DNA of 8,105 nucleotides from an uncultured Bacilli bacterium (GCA_934086145.1 CAKOHV010000042.1:1-8105); one strand, 5' to 3'; counted from the first letter of the stretch, positions 1-6,580 are shown. The notes: a model not told the origin generated them from the sequence alone. Program-made: numbers and translations.

Positions 1-1
1 T

Positions 2-67
2 AATTTTGCCGAATTAGAAAAAGAATTCTTTAGAATAACAGTTGTTATTGAAAAATATTTAAAGTAA
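2..67 (+). CDS. C-terminal fragment of an unidentified protein (cut by window edge)
   Basis: An open frame enters from the left edge and ends at the TAA at 65-67, giving 21 residues (NFAELEKEFFRIT... ending in EKYLK). The frame is judged real because its stop codon sits directly on a strong intrinsic terminator, which is the usual arrangement for the last gene of a unit here. The fragment is charged and looks like an amphipathic helix, but it is too short to assign to a family. No function is proposed. Confidence 0.6.
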   Translation, partial: NFAELEKEFFRITVVIEKYLK

Positions 68-94
68 TCTAGGAGTTTAGTCTTCTAGATTTTT
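66..94 (+). terminator. Intrinsic terminator of the left-edge gene
   Basis: A 10-bp stem (AATCTAGGAG pairing with CTTCTAGATT, including one G-U pair) closes a 6-nt loop and is followed by TTTATTT. The stem begins inside the stop codon of the partial gene, so it ends that transcription unit and separates it from the XRE gene. Confidence 0.85.
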
Positions 95-95
95 A

Positions 96-124
96 TTTCC
101 TTTAAAAATGGTTAAAATTATAAT
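96..124 (+). promoter_or_regulatory. Candidate sigma-A promoter for the XRE-type gene
   Basis: A perfect TATAAT lies at 119-124. The hexamer 17 bp upstream (TTTCCT, 96-101) is only a weak -35. This would give an untranslated leader of about 90 nt. A small palindrome GTTA-TG-TAAC at 179-188 and a second possible -10 (TATTAT or TATAAA, 191-199) lie closer to the gene, so the true start site is uncertain. In such AT-rich DNA, -10-like hexamers arise by chance. Confidence 0.4.
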
Positions 125-220
125 GAAAAAGTTTCTAAATTTATGATATTATGGTAATGGTGAAGTTTTTCTTAAAAAGTTATGTAACACTATTATAAAA
201 TGTTTTAAGGAAGTGAAAAC

Positions 221-934
221 ATGAATCAAGAAAAAATCGGTAATTTTATCAAAGAATTACGTTTAAAAAATAATTTAAGTCAACAAAAATTTGCAGAAAA
301 ATTAAATGTTACATCCCAAGCTGTTTCAAAATGGGAAAATGGTAAAAATATTCCTGATTTAGCTATTATGTTAGAAATTAGTAAATTATTTAATGTAGAA
401 ATAGATGAAATTGTTAAAGGGGAATTTAAAAAGTCTGTAAAACTTCCGAATACGAATAAAAAAAAGAATATCATTATTATTATTTTGGTTGTAATAATAA
501 TTATTTTACTTAGTCTTTTAATTATTATATCTTTTAAAAAAAATGATAGCTATAACTTTGATGTTTTATCAACTAGTTGTAAGAACTTTAATATTTCTGG
601 AACGATAAGCTATAATACCAAAAAATCATCTATTTATATTTCTAATATTGAATATTGTGGTAAAAAAGAAGAAACAAAATATCAAAAAATAAAATGCTTT
701 TTATATGAAGAACATGATAATGTCAAAAAAACGATTGGGTCAGTTAGTTCGGAAGAAGAAACGACTTTAGATGAATTTTTAAAAACGGTTGAATTTTCAA
801 TTGAGAACTATGAGCATGTTTGTAATAATGATGAAAATAATGATTTATATTTAGAAATTAATGCAATGACAGAAAACGAAAAGAATATTATGTATAAAAT
901 ACCTCTTTCATTATCATCAACTTGTAAAAAATAG
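221..934 (+). CDS. Membrane-anchored XRE-family transcriptional regulator with outer domain
   Basis: Likely a membrane-tethered DNA-binding regulator, 237 residues. Residues about 7-61 form a Cro/C1-type helix-turn-helix (HTH_3); the recognition helix is around TSQAVSKWENG, residues 31-41, a motif very typical of Firmicute XRE proteins. A lysine-rich linker leads to one strongly hydrophobic Ile/Leu segment (about 84-105), followed by Lys residues. The remaining ~130 residues should lie outside the cell if the N-terminus is cytoplasmic. They contain all five cysteines (120, 146, 159, 201, 235), so disulfides are possible; I do not recognise this domain. The start is supported by AAGGAAG upstream of the ATG. 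The gene has its own terminator and is not co-transcribed with an obvious partner. Its ligand and targets are unknown; sensing across the membrane is inference. Confidence 0.9.
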   Translation: MNQEKIGNFIKELRLKNNLSQQKFAEKLNVTSQAVSKWENGKNIPDLAIMLEISKLFNVEIDEIVKGEFKKSVKLPNTNKKKNIIIIILVVIIIILLSLLIIISFKKNDSYNFDVLSTSCKNFNISGTISYNTKKSSIYISNIEYCGKKEETKYQKIKCFLYEEHDNVKKTIGSVSSEEETTLDEFLKTVEFSIENYEHVCNNDENNDLYLEINAMTENEKNIMYKIPLSLSSTCKK

Positions 935-977
935 AATATACAACTTGAAGTTGTTATAAAATCAACTTAGAGTTAAG
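916..977 (+). repeat. Three spaced CAACTT motifs, one in a 13-bp palindrome
   Basis: CAACTTG occurs at 918-924 and 941-947 and CAACTTA at 963-969, spaced 23 and 22 bp apart. The middle copy is half of a palindrome, CAACTT-G-AAGTTG (941-953). The first and third copies share ATCAACTT. The motifs span the 3' end of the XRE gene and the gap before its terminator. Regular spacing near two helical turns resembles an operator array, but no binding protein can be named. Confidence 0.3.
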
Positions 978-987
978 TAATTAAACT

Positions 988-1020
988 GATACTTTCTTGG
1001 CAGAAGAAGGTATTTTTTTT
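988..1020 (+). terminator. Intrinsic terminator of the XRE-type gene
   Basis: A 10-bp stem (ATACTTTCTT pairing with AAGAAGGTAT, one G-U pair) closes a 5-nt loop GGCAG and is followed by a run of eight T residues, the first of which belongs to the stem. It separates the XRE gene from the sulfotransferase gene. The -35 of the next promoter candidate overlaps its stem and loop. Confidence 0.88.
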
Positions 1021-1025
1021 ATGCT
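997..1025 (+). promoter_or_regulatory. Sigma-A promoter candidate for the sulfotransferase gene, inside the terminator
   Basis: TTGGCA (997-1002, five of six consensus positions) and TATGCT (1020-1025, four of six) are separated by exactly 17 bp. The -35 lies in the stem and loop of the upstream terminator and the -10 begins at the last T of its T-run. The leader would be about 45 nt and contains a repeated TTTAGAAAGT (1028-1037 and 1060-1069) and a palindrome AAAGTACTTT (1051-1060). The start codon is preceded by AGGAG with a short 3-nt spacer. Confidence 0.55.
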
Positions 1026-1077
1026 TATTTAGAAAGTGCTAAAAGAGGCGAAAGTACTTTTTAGAAAGTAGGAGAAA

Positions 1078-3027
1078 ATGAAAAAGAAAATTTTAATCTT
1101 ATTTTTAATCGTTATTGGTCTTTTAGGGGGCTTAACAATTAGAAATAAAGTAAAAAATAGGAGTGTTGAACTTAAAGAAAAGGAAAGTATGATATCTTTA
1201 CAAAAGGAATATGAAAAAGAAATTGTTACGGAAGGTTATACAATTTCTAAAGCGAAGGTTATTTTAGATCCTTATCATAATTCACCACTAACGGCTTTAA
1301 TTTTATTTGAAACAGAAAATGAAGTTAAGCCGGTGGTTACCGTTCATGGGCGAGATGAGAAAGTTACTTTAACTCACGAATTTTCCGAAGGAACAAAACA
1401 TTATTTAACCGTTTATGGTTTATATCCCGATTATGAAAATAAAGTAACTGTTTCATATGATGATAATGGCCAAAAGGTAAGTAAAGATTATACAATTAAG
1501 ACAAGCAAATTACCTGATGATTTTGTTTTACCGACAAGTGTTAAAGCTGATAAGGATAAGCTAAGTAATGATTTATATTTTTATACACCATCTAGTAAAG
1601 GATATACATGTGCTTATGATATTAATGGGGATGTTAGATGGTATTTAACAAGTAATGCGATATGGGATAATAAGTTACTTAAAAATGGCCGAATGTTAGT
1701 TAGTACAGAAAGGTTAATTAATACACCTTATTATATGACGGGCTTATATGAAATAGATATGCTTGGTAAAATATATCGTGAATATTCTTTAAAAGGAGGT
1801 TATCATCATGATTACTTTGAAATGCCTAATGGTAATTTATTGGTAGCTAGTGATGATTTTAATAATCCAAGTGGAACAGTTGAAGATTATATCGTTGAAG
1901 TTGATCGAGAGACGGGCGATATTGTTAAAACGTTTGATTTAAAAGATATTTTAAAGATGGAAGATGGTAAAAGTGAAAATTGGATAGAATATGATTGGTT
2001 TCATAATAATTCAGTTTGGTATGATGAAAAAACTAATTCGATTATTCTTTCTGGACGTCATCAAGATGCGGTAATTAATATTTCTTATGATACAGGTAAA
2101 TTAAATTGGATTATTGGCGATTCGACTAATTGGAGTAGTGAATATCAAAAATATTTCTTTAAACCAACTTCTAGTAATTTTGAATGGCAATGGTCGCAGC
2201 ATGCCGCAATGGTTACCCCCGAAGGTTATATTTTCTTATTTGATAATGGTAATAATAAAAGTAAAGATAAAAATAAATATGTCGCAGCTAGTGATAGTTA
2301 TTCAAGAGGGGTTATGTATAAAATAAATACGGAGGATATGACAATCGAACAAGTCTTTGAGTATGGAAAAAAACGTGGTAGTTCATTTTACTCACCATAT
2401 ATTTCAGATGTTGATTATTTAGCCAAAGAACATTATATAATTCATTCTGGCGGAATTGTTTATGTTGATGGCGAAAACTCTAATCAACCAGCTGGTTTTA
2501 GTAAAAATGCTGAGCTAGTATCAGATACTGTTGAACTATTAAATAATAAAGTTATTTTTGAATTAATTTTACCAACTAATAATTATCGTGTGGAAAAAAT
2601 AAATATCTATGAAACAGCAACATTTAGCTTAGGAGAAGCCCAAAGACTTGGTAGTTTAGGAACAACTAAAGTAACATCTAAGAAAAAAACTTTGCTTTTA
2701 AATGGCAAAAAAATAGATGAAAAATATCAAGAACATAAAATAGAATTTACTAAAGAAGAAGATCGCTTAGTATTTCAAGGAACATTTAAAAAAGGAAGTA
2801 AAGTTGATGTTTTATTATACCAAGGGGCAAAAGTTAATTATTATAATATAGCTATTAGTAAACATCCCTATACAGCATTATGTGTTGATATCTTTAATAG
2901 TGAAGAAGAAAAAAATGGCTTAACAATTACAAGTTACATTAATGCTCAAGGATTAAAAGGAAAATATTTAATTTACTTAGAAATAGACGGAGTAGTATAT
3001 AATACAGAACAAAGTGTAACATTCTAA
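1078..3027 (+). CDS. Arylsulfate sulfotransferase (AssT family), membrane-anchored
   Basis: A 649-residue enzyme expected to move a sulfuryl group from one phenolic sulfate to another phenol, independently of PAPS, outside the cytoplasm. Residues about 4-22 are a signal peptide or signal anchor. A beta-rich N-terminal domain (about 50-145) matches the Arylsulfotran_N type, and the catalytic propeller follows. Expected active-site positions are visible: GYHHD (His243/His244), DWFHNNS (His309), SGRHQD (Arg327) and WSQHAAM (His375). By known E. coli AssT, these correspond to His252, His356, Arg374 and the transiently sulfurylated His436; the 18-residue spacing between His309 and Arg327 is identical. 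Only two cysteines occur (178, 602), so the essential disulfide of E. coli AssT is not apparent. There is no lipobox. The ATG is chosen because AGGAG precedes it and it includes the signal segment. Family call is firm; natural substrate is unknown. Confidence 0.88.
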   Translation: MKKKILILFLIVIGLLGGLTIRNKVKNRSVELKEKESMISLQKEYEKEIVTEGYTISKAKVILDPYHNSPLTALILFETENEVKPVVTVHGRDEKVTLTHEFSEGTKHYLTVYGLYPDYENKVTVSYDDNGQKVSKDYTIKTSKLPDDFVLPTSVKADKDKLSNDLYFYTPSSKGYTCAYDINGDVRWYLTSNAIWDNKLLKNGRMLVSTERLINTPYYMTGLYEIDMLGKIYREYSLKGGYHHDYFEMPNGNLLVASDDFNNPSGTVEDYIVEVDRETGDIVKTFDLKDILKMEDGKSENWIEYDWFHNNSVWYDEKTNSIILSGRHQDAVINISYDTGKLNWIIGDSTNWSSEYQKYFFKPTSSNFEWQWSQHAAMVTPEGYIFLFDNGNNKSKDKNKYVAASDSYSRGVMYKINTEDMTIEQVFEYGKKRGSSFYSPYISDVDYLAKEHYIIHSGGIVYVDGENSNQPAGFSKNAELVSDTVELLNNKVIFELILPTNNYRVEKINIYETATFSLGEAQRLGSLGTTKVTSKKKTLLLNGKKIDEKYQEHKIEFTKEEDRLVFQGTFKKGSKVDVLLYQGAKVNYYNIAISKHPYTALCVDIFNSEEEKNGLTITSYINAQGLKGKYLIYLEIDGVVYNTEQSVTF

Positions 3028-3055
3028 AATAAGTTAATCATATAAAATAAGTTAA
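3025..3055 (+). repeat. Tandem 13-bp direct repeat after the sulfotransferase gene
   Basis: TAAAATAAGTTAA occurs at 3025-3037 and again at 3043-3055, an 18-bp period; the first copy includes the stop codon. No hairpin terminator is visible between this gene and the next. The repeat may be a small duplication or a paired binding site; low complexity makes chance plausible. Confidence 0.4.
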
Positions 3056-3069
3056 ACCTAATTTTCAGT

Positions 3070-3097
3070 TTGATATTTTTATAAATTATAGTATAAT
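3070..3097 (+). promoter_or_regulatory. Sigma-A promoter of the Tyr-rich unknown gene
   Basis: TTGATA (3070-3075, five of six positions) and a perfect TATAAT (3092-3097) are separated by 16 bp. This is the best promoter match in the window. Transcription would start about 20 nt before the ATG at 3123. Confidence 0.7.
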
Positions 3098-3122
3098 TAT
3101 CTAAGAATAGGTGGTTGGTTAT

Positions 3123-3941
3123 ATGAATGATATATTGATACCAAATTTAAAATTATTATTTAAGCCATTAGTAGTTTATTATGGTGAATGGGAATTAGGA
3201 ACAGGTTTAAAGGACATTGCTTTAGTAAAAAATGGTAAGAACAAATATGAAGAATTTCTAGAGAGATATTATTACATGCCACTTAATGTTATTTTTAAAG
3301 ATGATGAGATTGTAAAGTCTTTTAATATTAGGATTTGTTCAAAAATTGTTGGAAATACAAGATGTTTATATTTTTCAAAAAGAGCTTTCTTACGCAATTT
3401 AGTTGGTAATATCGATGAAATTATTGATGCTAATGGGGAAGATGCTTTTAGAGATATTAAGAAAGCAATAAGAGATAAAAAAGATCAATATCGTGATGTT
3501 GATAGTAATGGTAGTGCCTCACCATATTATGAAGAATTAAAAAATGAATATGTTAATTCTAATGTTGACATGGAATTTGAAGATTTTATAGTTATGTGTA
3601 AAAAGCAATATACAAAATTACTTACTGGTTATAATGCTGTTATTGACTTATTTGATAAATCAATAAACTTAGATCGTTTTATTAAATGTTTTGATGTTGA
3701 TAAGCTATATTTGTATGTATGTTATTGCTTACTTAAACATAATGAAGAGTATTATAATAAATATGGGAAGTTTGATTATAATATTAATTTTATTGAGAAT
3801 TATCGTGATATTGTAAAACAAATGAGAACAGAGAATAGTTTTTATAATTCATCGTTTGTGGCAACTGTTGCAACCGGTAAAATTGTTTATACGGTTGATG
3901 ATTTATTTAGAGATTATGATAATTTAAGAAAGAATGTTTAG
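3123..3941 (+). CDS. Uncharacterised Tyr-rich soluble protein
   Basis: A 272-residue protein I do not recognise. No signal peptide or membrane helix is evident, so it is probably cytoplasmic. The sequence is mixed alpha/beta at first (hydrophobic strands around 5-20 and 54-72) and then mostly helical and charged (about 98-230), with about 24 tyrosines (near 9%) and six cysteines, including an aromatic, Cys-rich stretch YLYVCYC at 196-202. A conserved-looking Trp-containing YYGEWELGTG segment lies at 19-28. No nucleotide-binding, protease or DNA-binding motif is clear. The frame also opens at GTG 3111, but AGGTGG (3109-3114) sits 8 nt before ATG 3123 and that GTG lies inside this ribosome binding site, so ATG 3123 is the better start. 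The gene has its own promoter and terminator and stands alone. No function is proposed. Confidence 0.85.
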   Translation: MNDILIPNLKLLFKPLVVYYGEWELGTGLKDIALVKNGKNKYEEFLERYYYMPLNVIFKDDEIVKSFNIRICSKIVGNTRCLYFSKRAFLRNLVGNIDEIIDANGEDAFRDIKKAIRDKKDQYRDVDSNGSASPYYEELKNEYVNSNVDMEFEDFIVMCKKQYTKLLTGYNAVIDLFDKSINLDRFIKCFDVDKLYLYVCYCLLKHNEEYYNKYGKFDYNINFIENYRDIVKQMRTENSFYNSSFVATVATGKIVYTVDDLFRDYDNLRKNV

Positions 3942-3949
3942 TTAAAATA

Positions 3950-3977
3950 GAACCCTCCTTTTAGTGGTAGGGTTTTT
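3950..3977 (+). terminator. Intrinsic terminator of the Tyr-rich unknown gene
   Basis: AACCCT-CC pairs with GG-T-AGGGTT (one bulged T) around a 7-nt loop, followed by a short T-run. It is more GC-rich than the surroundings and separates this gene from the ABC operon. Confidence 0.85.
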
Positions 3978-4027
3978 ATGTTGGTTAATTTTTCTTACTT
4001 GGACTATCTTTTATAAGTATTTTGCTT

Positions 4028-4052
4028 TATAATGGGAGGTATTAGAGAGGTG
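4028..4052 (+). promoter_or_regulatory. -10 element and ribosome binding site of the ABC operon
   Basis: A perfect TATAAT (4028-4033) lies 26 nt before the GTG start, but there is no convincing -35 at 16-18 bp; TTGGAC (3999-4004) is too far away at 23 bp. The ribosome binding site GAGGTG (4047-4052) matches the end of 16S rRNA well and is 7 nt before GTG 4060, which fixes that start. The operon may therefore need an activator; that is inference. Confidence 0.45.
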
Positions 4053-4059
4053 AGTTATA

Positions 4060-4956
4060 GTGGTTTTAGAAGTAAAAAACTTAAATAAGTCTTATGGACG
4101 TAAAAAAGTTTTAAATAATGTTTCTTTTAAAATTGAAGCCGGTGAGATTTTAGGTTTTATTGGACCGAATGGAGCAGGCAAAACAACAACGATTAAATTA
4201 ATATTAGGGTTACAGTTAATTGATTCCGGAGAAGTTGTTATTAATGGCTATGATATTAAAAAGGACTTTGTTAAGGCTATTGAGAAAGTTGGAGCTATTG
4301 TTGAAAATCCGGATGCTTATATGTATTTAACCGGACGAAAAAATTTAGAGTTGATTGCTTCCTTGTATAAGGATGTCTCAAAAGATAAGGTTAAAGAAAT
4401 TATTAAATTGGTTGGTCTTGAGAAACGAATCGATGATAAGGTAAGTAAGTATAGTTTAGGAATGTGTCAACGCCTAGGGATTGCCTCAGCTTTATTAGCA
4501 TCACCTAATTTGCTTATTTTAGATGAACCAACTAATGGCTTAGATCCAGAAGGAATTAAGGAATTAAGAGATTTAGTTAAGAGGTTAGCGAAAGAAGGCG
4601 TTGCTGTTTTAATATCAAGTCATAATTTAGCAGAACTAGAAAATTTCTGTACAAACGTTTGTATTATTAAGAATGGCACAGTTATTTCTGAAAGTAAAAT
4701 AACAGAGTTGAAAAATGATAATGAATGTTATTATGAAATTGAAGTAAGTAAAGTTAGAGGTCTAAAGAGTATCTTACAAAAAGATGATGAAATAATTGAT
4801 GATAATATTATTCATGTAAAACGTAGTAAAAAAGAAGTTGCAGAATTAGTAAAAGAAATTGTACAAAAGGGGATAGATGTTTATCAAGTTAAACTAGTTG
4901 AAGCCTCATTAGAAGAAGCTTTCTTAAAAGAGACAGGGGGTAATATCATTGATTAA
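4060..4956 (+). CDS. ABC transporter ATP-binding protein, BcrA/LanF-like
   Basis: The 298-residue ATPase subunit of an ABC exporter; it powers the permease encoded next. Visible motifs: Walker A GPNGAGKT (35-42), signature YSLGM followed by CQRLGIA (131-142), Walker B LLILDEP with catalytic Glu156, D-loop NGLD, and switch His188 (SSHNL). At the usual Q-loop position the sequence reads IVENPDAYMYLTG, with Glu82 in place of Gln. This 'E-loop' and the SLGM signature are known features of the bacitracin/lantibiotic self-protection subfamily. The C-terminal ~90 residues (about 210-298) form the accessory domain common in this group. It starts at GTG, supported by a strong ribosome binding site. 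No lantibiotic precursor or modification enzyme lies nearby, so peptide export or antimicrobial resistance is only a family-based guess. Confidence 0.92.
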   Translation: MVLEVKNLNKSYGRKKVLNNVSFKIEAGEILGFIGPNGAGKTTTIKLILGLQLIDSGEVVINGYDIKKDFVKAIEKVGAIVENPDAYMYLTGRKNLELIASLYKDVSKDKVKEIIKLVGLEKRIDDKVSKYSLGMCQRLGIASALLASPNLLILDEPTNGLDPEGIKELRDLVKRLAKEGVAVLISSHNLAELENFCTNVCIIKNGTVISESKITELKNDNECYYEIEVSKVRGLKSILQKDDEIIDDNIIHVKRSKKEVAELVKEIVQKGIDVYQVKLVEASLEEAFLKETGGNIID

Positions 4957-6409
4957 GTTAATTAAAAATGAATTTATTAAATTATTTCATAAAAAAGCTA
5001 TTTATATTTTAATGATTTTAACTATTTTATTAATTGGTTTTGAGGCTTTTATGACGAATATTAATCGCAAATTTAATGTTTCAGATGAGGATTACTATCA
5101 AGATAGTGTTAACCAACTTATTCAGGGTGATGTTTCAGATAGTGATGAAATTCAGTTCTTACTTGATGATAAATATTATTATGATTTAAGTCAACTTGCT
5201 AAAGAATTTGATCATGGTCGTAACTCATGGCAATATGTTTATTTAGAAGACAAAGTTAGTGGTTATATTACATGTATGAATGAAAATAAATACTTATATA
5301 AAAACACAAAAAAGTATGAAGAATGTCAGAAAAGTTATGATAAAGAATTAAATTATGTTAAAGAAAATAGCTGGCAAACAATCTTAAAGGATGAAAAAGC
5401 CGCTTATGAAAAAGATAAGAAAGAATTAGAAAGTACTTTTGAGTCCTTACCAAAGGGAGAAGAAAAGAACGAAGTTGCTAAGGAAATAAAAATATTAGAA
5501 TATCGTCTGGCTGGTTTAGATTATTCTTTGAATGATAATATAGAACCTAATACTTCTAAAAAAGCACAATTAGTTACTAATTTTGTTAATCAAGCTATTG
5601 CTTACTTAGATTATAATGAAGACGAAAGTACTTATAAAGATCGTATTTTATTAGATGAAAAACGTAGTGTTGAAAAAGAATATAAAGAAGCTAAATATAA
5701 ATTAGATCATAAGATATATGGAACTGATAATGAAATATCTTTGATTGAAATGATAAATTATAGTATTACTGAACCAATTTTCTTAGTTATCATTGCTGTA
5801 ATAATGATTGCTGGAAGTATTATGGCTGATGAATATAATAAAGGAACTATTAAGCAATTATTATTACGTCCTTGTACTAGAGGACAAATCTTACTTAGTA
5901 AGTTTATAACGGCAGTAATAGTATCAATTATGTTCTTATTATTTTATATAGCAAGTGAAATTATTATATATGGTTTTATTACGGGGTATAAAGAATTATC
6001 TTTACCAATAGTTATGTATGATTTTACTTTAAAAAAAGTAGTTTTAATAAGTATTTGGAAATATATAGGACTTTATAGTTTAGCTTTATTACCATTTTAT
6101 CTTATTTTACTAAGTGTAGCCTTTTTACTTGGTAGTGTAGTTGGTTCTTCAATTGTGGCCTTTATTGTAGCTTTTGTCACTTATTTCTTTGGAAGTATTG
6201 CTTCAAACTTGGTCACTGTAACGAATGTGGCGTCTTTAAAATTTTTACCAATGATGAACTGGAATTTGAGTGTTTACTTGTTTGGGGGCTTACCAGCTTT
6301 CAAATACTGTAATTTTAAAATAGCCTTGGTTGTTGATATAATGACCGTTTTAATTTTACTTGGTTTATCGTTATTCTTATTTAAACGAAAAAATATAACT
6401 AATCAATAA
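4949..6409 (+). CDS. ABC-2 family permease with large extracytoplasmic domain
   Basis: The membrane subunit of the exporter, 486 residues. It has about six membrane helices: near 18-35, 277-293, 316-342, 371-393, 395-417 and 459-477. The N-terminus (MIKLIKNEFIKLFHKK) and the segment EYNKGTIKQLLLRP (295-308) after the second helix are hallmarks of ABC-2 permeases. Between helices 1 and 2 lies a charged segment of about 240 residues (36-275), predicted to be outside, with coiled-coil-like stretches near 145-190 and 236-255. This makes the protein about twice the length of classical BcrB/LanG permeases. It begins at TTG 4949, overlapping the ATPase gene by 8 bp, with AGGGGG 8 nt upstream; the overlap implies translational coupling. 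The next in-frame ATG (residue 22) would cut off the conserved N-terminus. Substrate is unknown. Confidence 0.88.
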   Translation: MIKLIKNEFIKLFHKKAIYILMILTILLIGFEAFMTNINRKFNVSDEDYYQDSVNQLIQGDVSDSDEIQFLLDDKYYYDLSQLAKEFDHGRNSWQYVYLEDKVSGYITCMNENKYLYKNTKKYEECQKSYDKELNYVKENSWQTILKDEKAAYEKDKKELESTFESLPKGEEKNEVAKEIKILEYRLAGLDYSLNDNIEPNTSKKAQLVTNFVNQAIAYLDYNEDESTYKDRILLDEKRSVEKEYKEAKYKLDHKIYGTDNEISLIEMINYSITEPIFLVIIAVIMIAGSIMADEYNKGTIKQLLLRPCTRGQILLSKFITAVIVSIMFLLFYIASEIIIYGFITGYKELSLPIVMYDFTLKKVVLISIWKYIGLYSLALLPFYLILLSVAFLLGSVVGSSIVAFIVAFVTYFFGSIASNLVTVTNVASLKFLPMMNWNLSVYLFGGLPAFKYCNFKIALVVDIMTVLILLGLSLFLFKRKNITNQ

Positions 6410-6449
6410 AAAAATAATATCTTGGCTTAAACTGAGATATTATTTTTTT
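6408..6449 (+). terminator. Intrinsic terminator of the ABC operon
   Basis: A long hairpin starts at the stop codon: AATAATATCT pairs perfectly with AGATATTATT, with further weaker pairs inside and A-T pairs outside, closing a 6-nt loop, followed by seven T residues. Because an A-run precedes the stem it could also act on the opposite strand, but no minus-strand gene is seen here. Confidence 0.88.
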
Positions 6450-6494
6450 ATAGAAAGCGGTTGGGGGGAGACTTTAATTAAACTGGTAAGTTAA

Positions 6495-6511
6495 TGTCGG
6501 AAAATGTCGAA
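6495..6511 (+). promoter_or_regulatory. Tandem Spo0A-box-like sites
   Basis: TGTCGGA (6495-6501) and TGTCGAA (6505-6511) lie in the same orientation exactly 10 bp apart, on the same face of the helix. The second is a perfect match to the known 0A box TGNCGAA; the first has one mismatch. They sit about 16 bp upstream of the -35 of the Yip1-like gene. Spo0A is known to bind such tandem boxes as a dimer, for example at abrB. Whether this organism has Spo0A cannot be seen here. The remaining gap from 6450 also contains a run of six G (6463-6468) with no visible role. Confidence 0.45.
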
Positions 6512-6526
6512 TGAAAGAACAAGGTG

Positions 6527-6555
6527 TAGCCAATAAGGTTATTTTAAGTTATAAT
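6527..6555 (+). promoter_or_regulatory. Sigma-A promoter of the Yip1-like gene
   Basis: TAGCCA (6527-6532, four of six positions) and a perfect TATAAT (6550-6555) are separated by 17 bp, giving a leader of about 20 nt. The ribosome binding site AGGGAG (6567-6572) is 8 nt before the ATG. The weak -35 fits a promoter that depends on an activator such as one bound at the upstream tandem boxes (inference). Confidence 0.55.
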
Positions 6556-6580
6556 TAAATAATAGTAGGGAGTATGTTAT

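Noticed and set aside
280..474. Minus-strand open frame of 64 codons
   Set aside because: It lies wholly inside the XRE gene, has no ribosome binding site and encodes a Phe/Ser-rich sequence typical of the antisense of Lys/Asn-rich coding DNA.
2114..2326. Plus-strand 70-codon frame inside the sulfotransferase gene
   Set aside because: It overlaps the region encoding the catalytic His375 in another frame, and the main frame has strong family support.
3111..3122. GTG start for the Tyr-rich gene, four codons upstream
   Set aside because: The GTG is part of the AGGTGG ribosome binding site that serves the ATG at 3123.
4060..6409. Lantibiotic or bacitracin biosynthetic cluster
   Set aside because: Only the transporter pair is present; no precursor peptide, modification enzyme or peptide synthetase is seen, and the gaps on both sides contain only regulatory DNA.
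6494..6514. Six-codon leader peptide frame (ATG to TGA) over the tandem boxes
   Set aside because: No ribosome binding site at a workable distance, and it lies upstream of the inferred transcription start.
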